A stretch of DNA of 64,000 bases. Origin: G963720475 sp963720475. Lineage in GTDB: Bacteria; Actinomycetota; Thermoleophilia; Solirubrobacterales; Thermoleophilaceae. The notes under the pieces were generated by a model that had not been told where the DNA came from, did no database searches, and worked only from the letters and a program-made list of their open reading frames with translations. The position numbers and the translations under genes were made by a program. This document shows, piece by piece, positions 51,912-60,020 of this stretch; the stretch's first letter is position 1; the number at the start of each line of letters is the position of its first letter. Location of the stretch: positions 1,798,001 through 1,862,000 of the forward strand of contig OY970394.1 of assembly GCA_963720475.1 (NCBI GenBank), written 5' to 3'.

Positions 51912-52736
51912 CTGCCTATCTCCGAGGCCGGGCAGACAAGCGCGGCGCCGCCCGCCGAGAGCGGGCGGACCGTCTGGTACCACACGCTCGAGCTTCCGGG
52001 CGAGGTGACGCCTGGCTGGTTCGACCTGCGGCCGGTGACGGACCGGCTGCCGTGGCCGGACCTGACCGGCAAGCGCTGCCTCGACGTGGGCACCTACGAC
52101 GGATTCTGGGCTTTCGAGATGGAGCGCCGGGGCGCGCGCGAGGTGATCGCGACCGACCTCGACGACCACTCCCGCTGGGACTGGCCCGACGACTGGCGGC
52201 TGCGCGGCGTGGACTGGATGGACGACTACGTCGGCGAGGAGAAGGGACGCGGCTTCCGGCTCGCGAAGGAGGCGCTGGGCTCCTCCGTGGAGCGGGTGCC
52301 GCTTAGCGTCTACGACCTCTCGCCCGAGGAGCTCGGCGAGTTCGACTTCGTCTTCTGCGGCAGCCTGCTGCTTCATCTGCGCGACCCGGTCGGGGCGCTC
52401 GAGGCGGTGCGCAGGGTCTGCACCGGTCAGCTGCTTTCCGCAGAGGCGATCAACCTCCGCCTTAGCCTGCTCCACCCGCGGCTGCCGGCCGCTCGCTTCA
52501 GCGAGCCGTTCCAGCTGCTCCAGTGGTGGGAGCCGAACCGCGCCGCGCACCGCAGTTGGATCGAGGCCTCGCGCTTCACGATCGAGCGTGCGACGCGCGC
52601 CTATTGCGTCCCGCTCGGCGCGTCCCACCCGCCGCCCGGGCGCTCGCCGCGCGCGCTGGCGACGTCGCTCGTGAAGCGAGTCTTCACCGGCGGCGACGGC
52701 GTGCCGCACGCGGCGGTACTCGCGCGGCCGCGATGA
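51912..52736 (+). CDS. SAM methyltransferase with WYHT motif, copy 1
   Basis: About 274 residues from a non-standard CTG. The protein has Trp-Tyr-His-Thr-Leu-Glu-Leu at ~22, then WFDLRPVTDRLPWPDL, motif I CLDVGTYDGFWAFEMERRG, and LLLHLRDPVGALEAVRRV. It is closest to the tRNA-U34 CmoB-like or DUF1698-type methyltransferases but shorter. The conserved WYHT block, shared with two other copies, lies before the first standard start (GTG 52005), so either CTG 51912 (or ATC 51918) is used or a base is wrong. It is coupled to copy 2 by ATGA. Confidence 0.72.
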   Translation: MPISEAGQTSAAPPAESGRTVWYHTLELPGEVTPGWFDLRPVTDRLPWPDLTGKRCLDVGTYDGFWAFEMERRGAREVIATDLDDHSRWDWPDDWRLRGVDWMDDYVGEEKGRGFRLAKEALGSSVERVPLSVYDLSPEELGEFDFVFCGSLLLHLRDPVGALEAVRRVCTGQLLSAEAINLRLSLLHPRLPAARFSEPFQLLQWWEPNRAAHRSWIEASRFTIERATRAYCVPLGASHPPPGRSPRALATSLVKRVFTGGDGVPHAAVLARPR

Positions 52737-53512
52737 GCGGCTCTCTCGAGGCCGGAGGCCGAGAGTCCGACTCGGAACGCGGGGCCGGACGCCCCGCGGA
52801 GCTATTACGACGCGCGCGGGGGCTCGGCTGGTACCACACGCTCGAGCTCGCGCCCGGCCACACCACCGAGGGGATGTTCGACCTGCGTCCCTACGTCGAG
52901 CGCTACGCCCTGCCCGAGCGGCTCGACGGCCTTCGCTGCCTCGACGTCGGCACCTGGGACGGCTTCTGGGCGTTCGAGATGGAGCGCCGCGGGGGAGAGG
53001 TCGTCGCGCTCGACCTCGACGACGAGCGCGAGCTCGACTACCCGCCGCGGCGCCGCCCGAAGCAGTTCCCCGACGGCCGCCGCGGGGAGGGCTTCGAGAT
53101 CGCGCGGGAGCTGCTCGGCTCGTCGGTCGAGCGCCGGGTCGGCAGCATCTACGACGCGCGCCCCGAGGATCTCGGCGAGTTCGACCTCGTCTTCTGCGGC
53201 TCGGTGTTGATCCACCTACGCGACCAGCTACTCGCGCTCGAGCGGATCGCCGGCCTCTGCCGCGGGACGTTCATCTCCGCAGAGGAGTACGACCCGTGGG
53301 TCGGGCTCGCCCCGTTTCCCGCGTCGCGCTACCTCGCCGACCGCGACGCGGCCGTCGTCTTTTGGCTTCCGAGCAGGCGGACATGGCGCAGGATGATGTG
53401 GACCGCCGGGTTCGACTCGGTCGAGGAGCGGACGCGGTTCAAGCTGCGCGCCCGCGCCGGCTTCTCGGTGCGGCACGTCGTCCACCACGCCGCGGTCGCG
53501 AGTGCGACCTAG
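52733..53512 (+). CDS. SAM methyltransferase with WYHT motif, copy 2
   Basis: A 259-residue paralogue with a normal ATG start overlapping copy 1. WYHTLELAPGHTTEGMFDL is followed by motif I CLDVGTWDGFWAFEMERRG and VFCGSVLIHLRD. The C terminus diverges (RRMMWTAGFDSVEERTRF). Its stop shares CTAG (53509-53512) with the convergent rmlC. It supports the WYHT block as a real part of these proteins because here it is after a standard start. Confidence 0.78.
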   Translation: MSGSLEAGGRESDSERGAGRPAELLRRARGLGWYHTLELAPGHTTEGMFDLRPYVERYALPERLDGLRCLDVGTWDGFWAFEMERRGGEVVALDLDDERELDYPPRRRPKQFPDGRRGEGFEIARELLGSSVERRVGSIYDARPEDLGEFDLVFCGSVLIHLRDQLLALERIAGLCRGTFISAEEYDPWVGLAPFPASRYLADRDAAVVFWLPSRRTWRRMMWTAGFDSVEERTRFKLRARAGFSVRHVVHHAAVASAT

Positions 53513-54066
53513 TACTCGAACGGCAGCTCGTCGGCGATATCCGCCAGCAGTGGCGCGGCGGCGTCCTTGGGCGAGGGCACCAGCTCGCTCGCGGGCAGCG
53601 GCCACTCGATCCCGATTGCCGGGTCGTCGAAGCGGATCCCGGCTTCGGATCCCGGTTCGTAGTACCCGCTCTGCTTGTAGGTGACGTCCGCGACCTCGCT
53701 CACGACGCAGAACCCATGCGCGAAGCCGACCGGACAGTAGAGCGCGCGCTTGTTCGCGTCGCTCAGCTCGAAGCCCTCCCAGCCGCCGAACGTCGGCGAC
53801 CCGCGGCGGAGGTCCACGACGACGTCGAAGATCGTCCCGCGCGCGCAGCGCACGAGCTTGGCGATCGGGGGTTCGAGCTGGAAGTGCATGCCCCGCACCA
53901 CGCCGCGGGTAGAGCGTGAGTGGTTGTCCTGCACCATCTCCTCGGGGATGCCGAGCTCGCCGAACGTGCTGCGCCGGTAGGCCTCGTAGAAGAAGCCACG
54001 TTCGTCCTCGTGAACCTGTGGGACGATCAGGCTCGGGCCGTCGAGTTCGGTTTCCTGTCGCTCCAT
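53509..54066 (-). CDS. rmlC: dTDP-4-dehydrorhamnose 3,5-epimerase (RmlC)
   Basis: A 185-residue cupin-fold epimerase for dTDP-rhamnose. The conserved blocks DERGFFYEAYRR, QDNHSRSTRGVVRGMHFQ (catalytic His region), IFDVVVDLRRGSPTFG, and CPVGFAHGFCVVSEVADVTYK are present; length is normal. TAGTGT lies 11 bases before ATG 54066. It pairs with rmlD at the other end of the window. Confidence 0.92.
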   Translation of the reverse strand: MERQETELDGPSLIVPQVHEDERGFFYEAYRRSTFGELGIPEEMVQDNHSRSTRGVVRGMHFQLEPPIAKLVRCARGTIFDVVVDLRRGSPTFGGWEGFELSDANKRALYCPVGFAHGFCVVSEVADVTYKQSGYYEPGSEAGIRFDDPAIGIEWPLPASELVPSPKDAAAPLLADIADELPFEY

Positions 54067-54147
54067 CGGGCGCGCGCACACTAGCGCTGCCACCAGTTTC
54101 GTCCGCGTCCGCCCTGGGAACCTGTATCCTGCATCGCCACATAGCAG

Positions 54148-54268
54148 TACGCATCGAGAGGGGTGGAGGGAAATGGCCCTGTGAAGCCCCGGCAACCATC
54201 TCGGTCAGGACGACGGGAACGGTGCCAAGTCCATCAGGTCTGAAGTGCGGAGACCTGAGAGATGTGAC
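54148..54268 (+). ncRNA. SAM-I (S-box) riboswitch
   Basis: The core is clear: GAGGGAAATGGCCC, then TGAAGCCCCGGCAACC, then GGTGCCAAGTCC and GAGAGATGTG. P1 pairs CGCATC (54150-54155) with GATGTG (54261-54266), and the P4 hairpin pairs CAGGTCT with AGACCTG (54235-54257). It should bind S-adenosylmethionine and turn off the threonine-synthase-like gene that starts at 54330. This places that gene in sulfur amino acid metabolism rather than in plain threonine synthesis. Confidence 0.9.
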
Positions 54269-54284
54269 GAAGCGCTTCTCGAGG

Positions 54285-54313
54285 CCCTCGTCACAACAAG
54301 ACGAGGGTTTTCT
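54285..54313 (+). terminator. attenuator hairpin of the SAM riboswitch
   Basis: CCCTCGT (54285-54291) and ACGAGGG (54301-54307) form a perfect 7-bp stem with a 9-base loop, followed by TTTTCT. It lies between the riboswitch and the AGGAGG ribosome site (54319-54324). Transcription should end here when SAM is bound. Confidence 0.85.
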
Positions 54314-54329
54314 AGTTCAGGAGGCAAAC

Positions 54330-55568
54330 TTGATCGAAGCGCTGAAATGTAAGGAATGCGGGGAGCGGTATCCGCTCGAGGCCCGCTTCGTATGTGAGAA
54401 CTGCTTCGGGCCACTCGAAGCGGCATACGACTTTTCCCGGCTGGACGCGGGGACCGCGCGGCGCCGTATCCAGGCGGGTCCGCTGTCCATCTGGCGCTAC
54501 GCCGACTTCCTCCCGTTCGAGAACCGGCCGCAGACCGCGCTCGACGCCGGCATGACGCCGCTGCTGCGCGCCGACGCGCTCGCCGAGCGGCTCGGCGTGG
54601 GGGAGGTGTGGGTCAAGAACGACGCCGCCAACCCGACGCACTCGTTCAAGGACCGCGTCGTCACGGTCGCGCTGGCGAAGGCGCGCGAGTTCGGCTACGA
54701 GGTCGTGGCCTGCGCCTCGACCGGGAACCTCGCCAACGCGGTCGCCGCGCATGCGGCGGCGGCGGGCCTCGAGTCCTACGTCTTCATCCCGGCCGACCTC
54801 GAGGAGCAGAAGGTGCTCGCGACAGGCGTCTACGGGACGAACCTCGTCAAGGTGCGCGGCAACTACGACGACGTCAACCGTCTCTGCACACAGCTCGCCG
54901 CCGAGCGCGACTGGGGCTTCGTCAACGTGAACGTCCGGCCGTACTACGCCGAGGGTTCGAAGACGCTCGCGTACGAGATCGCCGAGCAGCTCGGGTTCGA
55001 GCTGCCCGACCGCATCGTCGCGCCGGTGGCGTCGGGCTCGCTGTTCACGAAGATCGCCCGCGGGCTCGAGGAGTGGCGCGAGGTCGGCCTCGTCGAGGGC
55101 GACCTGCCGGTCTTCAACGGCGCGCAGGCAGAGGGTTGCGCCCCGGTCGCGAATGCCTTCGCCGAGGGCGCCGACGTCTGCCGGCCGGTGAAGCCGGACA
55201 CGATCGCGAAGTCGCTCGCGATCGGCGACCCGGCCGACGGGCCGTACGCGGTTGAGCTCGCGCGCAAGACCGACGGAGCGGTGGACGCCGTCTCGGACGA
55301 CGAGATCCGCGCCGGCATCCGGCTGCTCGCCGAGACGACGGGCATCTTCACCGAGACCGCCGGCGGTGTGACGACGGCGGTGCTCAAAAAGCTCGCCGAG
55401 CGCGGCGACATCGGAGCCGACGAGCGCGTCGTGCTCGTCATCACCGGCGAGGGCCTGAAGACGCTCGACGCGGTCCGCGGCACGTTCGAGGCACACGAGA
55501 TCGACGCCTCACTCGACTCGTTCGCCGAGCACGTCGAGGCGGGGGCGCTCGCTGTCGGCGGTCGTTGA
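54330..55568 (+). CDS. thrC: threonine synthase-like PLP enzyme with N-terminal zinc ribbon
   Basis: A 412-residue fold-type II PLP enzyme. Four cysteines (Cys7, Cys10, Cys22, Cys25) form an N-terminal zinc ribbon, as in the archaeal/plant-type ThrC branch. The PLP lysine is Lys107 in NPTHSFKDRVV; the phosphate loop is STGNLANAVAAHAAA, and ITGEGLKTLDA closes the fold. It would act on O-phosphohomoserine. The TTG start follows AGGAGG by five bases. Control by a SAM-I riboswitch and the nearby sulfur carrier suggest it may make homocysteine instead of threonine. It ends in a TGA at 55566-55568, inside the next methyltransferase reading region. Confidence 0.85.
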   Translation: MIEALKCKECGERYPLEARFVCENCFGPLEAAYDFSRLDAGTARRRIQAGPLSIWRYADFLPFENRPQTALDAGMTPLLRADALAERLGVGEVWVKNDAANPTHSFKDRVVTVALAKAREFGYEVVACASTGNLANAVAAHAAAAGLESYVFIPADLEEQKVLATGVYGTNLVKVRGNYDDVNRLCTQLAAERDWGFVNVNVRPYYAEGSKTLAYEIAEQLGFELPDRIVAPVASGSLFTKIARGLEEWREVGLVEGDLPVFNGAQAEGCAPVANAFAEGADVCRPVKPDTIAKSLAIGDPADGPYAVELARKTDGAVDAVSDDEIRAGIRLLAETTGIFTETAGGVTTAVLKKLAERGDIGADERVVLVITGEGLKTLDAVRGTFEAHEIDASLDSFAEHVEAGALAVGGR

Positions 55569-56373
55569 GCACCGCGCGGGCGGCCTCGCGGAGGCCATCG
55601 CCGACACGCCCTGGTACCACACCATCGAGCTCCCGGGCGGAATCGCGACACCCGGCTACTACGACTTGCGCCGGCTCGCCCCACGGCTGCCGCTGCCCGA
55701 TTCGCTCGCCGGCAAGCGCTGTCTCGACGTGGGAACGGCGTCCGGCTTCTGGGCCTTCGAGATGGAGCGCCGAGGGGCAGCTGAAGTCGTCGCGATCGAC
55801 GTGGACGACGCGACCCGCTGGGACTGGCAGCGGCCGTCCGCCCTAGCCGACGCGGATGCCGACGCCGGCCGGGGGTATGTCCGCCGCGGATTCGAGCTCG
55901 CGCGCGAGGCGCTGGGTTCGAACGTGAGCTGGCGCGAGCTGTCCGTCTACGACGTGACCGAGGACGAGCCGGGCGGGCGGTTCGACTTCATCTTCTGCGG
56001 CAACCTGCTGCTGCACCTGCGCGATCCCGTCGGCGCGCTACGCCGCCTGCGCGGCATCACGAGCGGGTCGCTGCTGTCGTTGGAGCCGGTCGCGCTGCTC
56101 TCGACGCTCGTCCGCCCGCGGCGGCCCGTCGCGCAGCTGTGGCACGGGGACGACGCGCGCTGGTGGACCCCCAATGCCGCCGCACACCGCCGCTGGACGG
56201 AGGCCGCCGGCTTTGAGGTCGAGCATGCGAGCCAGCTCCATCGCCAGCGCTTCGGGGAGTTCTGGCGACAGCGCCCTGCGGAGGACTCGACCCTCGCGGG
56301 CAAGCTGCGCTTCGCGCTCGTCCGGCGCCCGCTCGGCGTTCCCTCGACCGTCGTGCTCGCGCGCACCGGGTAG
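55552..56373 (+). CDS. SAM methyltransferase with WYHT motif, copy 3
   Basis: About 273 residues from CTG 55552, or shorter from TTG 55666. TPWYHTIELPGGIATPGYYDLRRL is followed by motif I CLDVGTASGFWAFEMERRG and FCGNLLLHLRDPVGALRRLRG. As in copy 1, no ATG, GTG or TTG occurs in frame before the WYHT block, although TTG 55565 (overlapping the thrC stop as TTGA) would fit if one base were missing downstream. It separates thrC from the sulfur carrier gene and is probably cotranscribed with thrC. Confidence 0.7.
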   Translation: MSAVVEHRAGGLAEAIADTPWYHTIELPGGIATPGYYDLRRLAPRLPLPDSLAGKRCLDVGTASGFWAFEMERRGAAEVVAIDVDDATRWDWQRPSALADADADAGRGYVRRGFELAREALGSNVSWRELSVYDVTEDEPGGRFDFIFCGNLLLHLRDPVGALRRLRGITSGSLLSLEPVALLSTLVRPRRPVAQLWHGDDARWWTPNAAAHRRWTEAAGFEVEHASQLHRQRFGEFWRQRPAEDSTLAGKLRFALVRRPLGVPSTVVLARTG

Positions 56374-56397
56374 CGCGTGGACGGCCTCCCGACTGTC

Positions 56398-56403
56398 TAG
56401 ACT
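56398..56403 (+). promoter_or_regulatory. -10 element of the sulfur-carrier gene
   Basis: TAGACT 11 bases before ATG 56415, so the carrier gene may also be transcribed on its own. Confidence 0.4.
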
Positions 56404-56414
56404 GCGCGCCCACG

Positions 56415-56690
56415 ATGCCTGTCAACGTGAAGATCCCGACCCAGCTAAGGGCCGTGACCGGCGGCGAGGCCGAGGCCAGCGTGGACGAGGCGACGACGGT
56501 CGGTGAGGTTCTCGACGGCCTCTACCAGCGCTTCGACGGGCTGCGCGACCGGATCGCCGAGGACGGCGATCTGCGCCGCTTCGTAAACGTCTACGTCCAG
56601 GGTGAGGACATCCGCTTCCTCGACGGCCTCGAGACGCCCGTCGAGGACGGCGACGAGGTCACGATCCTGCCTGCCGTAGCCGGCGGGTAG
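56415..56690 (+). CDS. MoaD/ThiS family sulfur-carrier protein (ubiquitin-like)
   Basis: A 91-residue beta-grasp protein ending in Gly-Gly (residues 90-91), the site that is turned into a thiocarboxylate by an E1-like enzyme. The core is typical: PTQLRAVTGGEAE, TVGEVLDGLYQRFDGLRDRI and VNVYVQGEDIRFLDGLET. It could serve CysM-like or ThrC-like enzymes as CysO does in mycobacteria. Its position after thrC and the riboswitch supports a role in sulfur amino acid synthesis; no MoeB-like activator is in the window. Confidence 0.83.
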   Translation: MPVNVKIPTQLRAVTGGEAEASVDEATTVGEVLDGLYQRFDGLRDRIAEDGDLRRFVNVYVQGEDIRFLDGLETPVEDGDEVTILPAVAGG

Positions 56691-56704
56691 GCCACGGAGG
56701 AGCC

Positions 56705-57310
56705 GTGCGCGAGGCCCTTGCGCGCAAGCGCTTCCTCTGGCGCATGCGGCGCGAGGTCAAGCCGCACTTGTTCAAGCGCTTTGGAGAGGGCAGCATCATC
56801 TGCCCGCCGGCGGTCATCCGCAGCCACCACCGGATCAGCCTCGGCGACAACGTCTTCATCCACGACCGGGTCTGGCTGTCGGTGGTCGAGGAGCACCTCG
56901 GTCAGCGCTTTGAGCCCGAGCTGACGATCGGCGACCGTACGAACCTCGGACGCGACAACTACATCGCGTGCGTCGGGAAGGTCGAGATCGGCAACGACGT
57001 GCTTGGCGGAGTCCGTGTGCTGATCGCCGACACCTACCACGAGTACTCAGACCCCCATACGGCGATCGCCTACCAGCCGATGGCCGACCCGGAGCCGGTG
57101 AAGATCTGCGATGGGGTGCTGCTCAACGTGAACGTGGCGATCCTGCCCGGCGTGACCGTCGGCGAGCGCTCCTACATCGGCGCCGGCGCGGTCGTGACGA
57201 AGGACGTTCCCCCGAACTCCGTCGTCGTCGGCAACCCCGCGCGCGTGATCCGGCGCTACGACCACGACCGCGAGCAGTGGGTCGGGGCCGACGAGCTGGT
57301 CGGACACTGA
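56705..57310 (+). CDS. hexapeptide-repeat (LbH) acyltransferase
   Basis: A 201-residue acetyltransferase of the WbbJ/maltose-O-acetyltransferase branch. The beta-helix has GDNVFIHDRVWLSVVEE and KVEIGNDVLGGVRVLIAD, the catalytic-type His in DTYHEYSDP, and DGVLLNVNVAILPGVTVGE with VVVGNPARVIRRY. The GTG has GGAGGA eight bases upstream. It is followed at once by a methyltransferase gene, with the stop touching the next ATG. Confidence 0.78.
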   Translation: MREALARKRFLWRMRREVKPHLFKRFGEGSIICPPAVIRSHHRISLGDNVFIHDRVWLSVVEEHLGQRFEPELTIGDRTNLGRDNYIACVGKVEIGNDVLGGVRVLIADTYHEYSDPHTAIAYQPMADPEPVKICDGVLLNVNVAILPGVTVGERSYIGAGAVVTKDVPPNSVVVGNPARVIRRYDHDREQWVGADELVGH

Positions 57311-57991
57311 ATGCACCCGCTGGTCCGCGACTTCGTGGCGGACGTGGTCGAGGCGATCGAGTTGCCCGACCCGCTCGTCGAGTTCGGCTCGCTCCAGGTG
57401 GAGGCCGGGCAGCCAGCCGATCTGCGGCCGCTGTTCTCCGGGCGTGAGTTCCTTGGCACCGACATGCGCCCGGGGGCGGGTGTCGATCGCGTCGAGGACC
57501 TGCGCGCGCTCGGGTTCGGGGATGGCGAGGTCGGCACGGCGATCTGCGTCGAGACGCTCGAGCATTGTGCCGACCCGCCCGCCGCCTGCCGCGAGCTGAC
57601 GAGGGTCGTGGCCGACGGCGGTGCGTGCATCGTCAGCGCGCCGATGCTGCTCGGTATCCACGCGCACCCGAACGACTACTTCCGCTTCACGCCGTCGGCC
57701 CTCGCGGCGATGCTTGACGGCTTCGACGACGTCTGGACTGCGGGCTTCGGCGATCCGCAGATCCCGCAGTGGGCGTTCGCGGTCGCGGTCAAGGGCCGTG
57801 CGACGGGCCTCTCGCTGGAGCGGCTGCCGCGCCTGCGGGCGGCGCAGGCCGAGTTCGAGGCCGCGCGCGGCCGGTTCAGGTTCGGGCCGTTCCAGATCGG
57901 CCTGCGCGACCTTGCCCGGGGGACGCTGCGCCAGCTTCCGCGGGTGATTACACGCAGGCCCGCGAGGCGCGAGACCTCGGGCGGCGGATGA
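57311..57991 (+). CDS. class I SAM-dependent methyltransferase
   Basis: A 226-residue protein with a degenerate motif I (LVEFGSLQVEAGQPADL), followed by GTDMRPGAGVDRVEDLRAL, and ICVETLEHCADPPAACRELTRVVADGG, which is motif V/VI of the UbiE/Ubi-like family. The block HPNDYFRFTPSALAAML is also typical. It starts one base after the acyltransferase stop, so the two are cotranscribed. Target unknown; a glycan or lipid is plausible. Confidence 0.72.
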   Translation: MHPLVRDFVADVVEAIELPDPLVEFGSLQVEAGQPADLRPLFSGREFLGTDMRPGAGVDRVEDLRALGFGDGEVGTAICVETLEHCADPPAACRELTRVVADGGACIVSAPMLLGIHAHPNDYFRFTPSALAAMLDGFDDVWTAGFGDPQIPQWAFAVAVKGRATGLSLERLPRLRAAQAEFEAARGRFRFGPFQIGLRDLARGTLRQLPRVITRRPARRETSGGG

Positions 57992-57994
57992 ACG

Positions 57995-58016
57995 GGCGCG
58001 GCGTCGGCCCCGCGCC
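57995..58016. terminator. GC-rich inverted repeat between convergent methyltransferases
   Basis: GGCGCGG (57995-58001) and CCGCGCC (58010-58016) with an 8-base loop, in the gap between two convergent genes. No T-tract. Confidence 0.4.
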
Positions 58017-58020
58017 GGCG

Positions 58021-58917
58021 CTAGGTCTCGAGCCAGAGAGAGCCGCCCCAGCGCTGCACTCCGGCGAGGCGCGGGTCGTCCCAGAGGGGCGCGAGGACTT
58101 CCGCGAGCTCGGGGTGCTCGCTGACGTAGGCGGCGGGCAGCTTGATCTCCTCCGGTTTGCTGCGCCCGAGCAGCCACGCTGCGAGCAGGTACTGCTCGGA
58201 GTAGTAGCGGTTGGCGAACGCCTCCGGGTAGTCGTAGGGCAGCCAGACATCGTGGACGCCCACGAGCACTCCCTGCGGGAGCCGCGGGAGCACCTCGAGC
58301 ACGAAGACCGTCGCGTCCGAGTCGGTGAACACGCGGTGGGTGCCATCGAAGAAGACAACGTCGCCGCGCTCGAGCTCGCCGAAGAGCGACAGGTCTGCGT
58401 CCTCGAGTCGGTTGCGGACGACGCGGTCACAGAGCGCGTCGATCTCGAGCCGCGGTTGGGGGTCGATCGAGATCAGCTCGGTGGTCAGGCCGCAGTCGTC
58501 CTTGGCGCGGCGCGCGAACGCGGTCGAGACCCCCGAGCCGATCTCGACGTAGCGCGCCGGGCCGGCGGCGATGAAGGAATAGAGCGCGACGCAGTCGAGC
58601 CCCGGTTGCCATTCGCTGAGCCAGTGGGGTTCCGCCGGCGACGAGGGCTCGAGCGGGATCGCGAGCAGCCGGTCCCGGTATGCGAGGAAGCTCTCGAGCG
58701 TCGCACGGTAGCGCTCCGCTCCGGCAGCGAACAGCGCGTCGAGCTCGGGATGGGGCTGCGCCTCCGTGTAACGACGGCGGCCGCTGACGCGATAGTCGAG
58801 CACCGCGACCTGACCCTTGTCGAGCAGTTGGACGGCCACATCCAGCGCCCGGAACCGACGCCGCTCGCCGACCCACCAGAGCAGCCTGAGGGCCCGGGCG
58901 CGCAGCCACCCCTTCAC
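58021..58917 (-). CDS. class I SAM-dependent methyltransferase-like protein
   Basis: A 298-residue protein. A helical N-terminal part (~110 residues, with SEWQPGLDCVALYSFI) precedes motif I YVEIGSGVSTAFARRAK, then SIDPQPRLEIDAL, and DVVFFDGTHRV with FVLEVLPRLPQGVLVGVHD. It resembles the methyltransferase at 27595-28254 in the ExGSGxST motif. GTG 58917 was chosen because TAGGGT lies seven bases upstream (58925-58930 on the minus strand). Confidence 0.75.
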   Translation of the reverse strand: MKGWLRARALRLLWWVGERRRFRALDVAVQLLDKGQVAVLDYRVSGRRRYTEAQPHPELDALFAAGAERYRATLESFLAYRDRLLAIPLEPSSPAEPHWLSEWQPGLDCVALYSFIAAGPARYVEIGSGVSTAFARRAKDDCGLTTELISIDPQPRLEIDALCDRVVRNRLEDADLSLFGELERGDVVFFDGTHRVFTDSDATVFVLEVLPRLPQGVLVGVHDVWLPYDYPEAFANRYYSEQYLLAAWLLGRSKPEEIKLPAAYVSEHPELAEVLAPLWDDPRLAGVQRWGGSLWLET

Positions 58918-58924
58918 GGACGGC

Positions 58925-58930
58925 ACCCTA
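58925..58930 (-). promoter_or_regulatory. -10 element of the 58021-58917 gene
   Basis: TAGGGT on the minus strand, seven bases before GTG 58917; it helps fix that start over GTG 58926, which the hexamer overlaps. Confidence 0.4.
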
Positions 58931-58955
58931 CCAACGCCTTTCGGCGCTCCATCCC

Positions 58956-60020
58956 GTGAGCGCGGATGCCCGCCGGTCCCGCCTGCGCGTCGCGGTGCCG
59001 GCGCACGTGGCGCGGCTCGATGGCACGAGCGGCCACGGGCGGATGTGGAGCGAGGTGCTGCCGCGCTTGCGCGAGCGCGTGAAGGTCGACATCCGCGACC
59101 CGGCCGGGCGCGCCCCGCGGATGCGGCGCCCCGACGTGTGGCTGCTCGACGGTCACGCCGGCCCGCCATTCGATGCGATCGGTTCAACGCCCGTGGTGGC
59201 ACACGTCCACGAGGCGAGCTGGGCCGAGCCCGAGCTCGCCGGCTTCCTCGATCCGGATTTCGCGCGCGAGATGGCGTCGCGCACCGAGGCGACACTCGCG
59301 CTCGCTGCGCACGTGATCACGCTGTCGGAGTTCACCGGCGATCAGGTCGCCGCCGCGTCAGACCTGCCACGCGAGCGCGTGCACGCGGTGCTGCTCGGGG
59401 TCGACGGCGAGGCGTTCCGCCCTGGGCTCGATGGCGGCGCGGCGGCCGTGACGGCGGCGCTGGGGGAGGAGAGGCCGTACGTCCTGTTCGTGGGCGTGAT
59501 TCATCCGCGCAAGAACGTCGACGCCGTGCGCGCCGCGGTCGCTGCCCTCGCAGGACGCGGCTTCGAGCACGCGCTCGCGATCGTCGGCGCCGACCCGGCC
59601 GACCGCCGGGACGGCAGCGACCTGGTCCGCGCGGCGCGCGAGGAACTCCCAGGGGCCGCGGGCCGGCTCGCGTGGATCGAGCGGCCGGGGGAGGGGGATC
59701 TGGCCCGCCTGTTCGCCGGGGCCGCCGCGTTCTGCCTGCCGAGCTTCTCCGAGGGTTTCGGGCTGCCGGCACTCGAGGCGATGTCGGCCGGCGCCCCGGT
59801 CGTCGCCGCACGCCGGGGCGCGCTGCCGGAGGTGGTCGGCGACGCGGGCGTGCTCGTCGAGCCGACGGCGGACGAGGTCGAGCAGGCGCTCGCCCGCGTC
59901 CTCACGGACCCGGCGCTCGCCACCCGTCTCGCGGCCGCGGGGCGCGAACGGGCCGAGGAGCTCACCTGGGAGCGGACGGCCGACGGCTGGCTCGCGGTGC
60001 TGAAGCTCGCCGCCGAGTAG
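58956..60020 (+). CDS. glycosyltransferase family 4 (GT-B)
   Basis: A 354-residue GT-B transferase. The acceptor domain has LRVAVPAHVARLDGTSGHGRMW; the donor domain has YVLFVGVIHPRKNVDAVRAA, HALAIVGADPADR, and PSFSEGFGLPALEAMSAGAPVVAAR (EX7E). Its GTG lies 38 bases from the divergent methyltransferase start. It ends in a 10-bp perfect inverted repeat that also holds the stop of the convergent GT2 gene. Confidence 0.87.
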   Translation: MSADARRSRLRVAVPAHVARLDGTSGHGRMWSEVLPRLRERVKVDIRDPAGRAPRMRRPDVWLLDGHAGPPFDAIGSTPVVAHVHEASWAEPELAGFLDPDFAREMASRTEATLALAAHVITLSEFTGDQVAAASDLPRERVHAVLLGVDGEAFRPGLDGGAAAVTAALGEERPYVLFVGVIHPRKNVDAVRAAVAALAGRGFEHALAIVGADPADRRDGSDLVRAAREELPGAAGRLAWIERPGEGDLARLFAGAAAFCLPSFSEGFGLPALEAMSAGAPVVAARRGALPEVVGDAGVLVEPTADEVEQALARVLTDPALATRLAAAGRERAEELTWERTADGWLAVLKLAAE

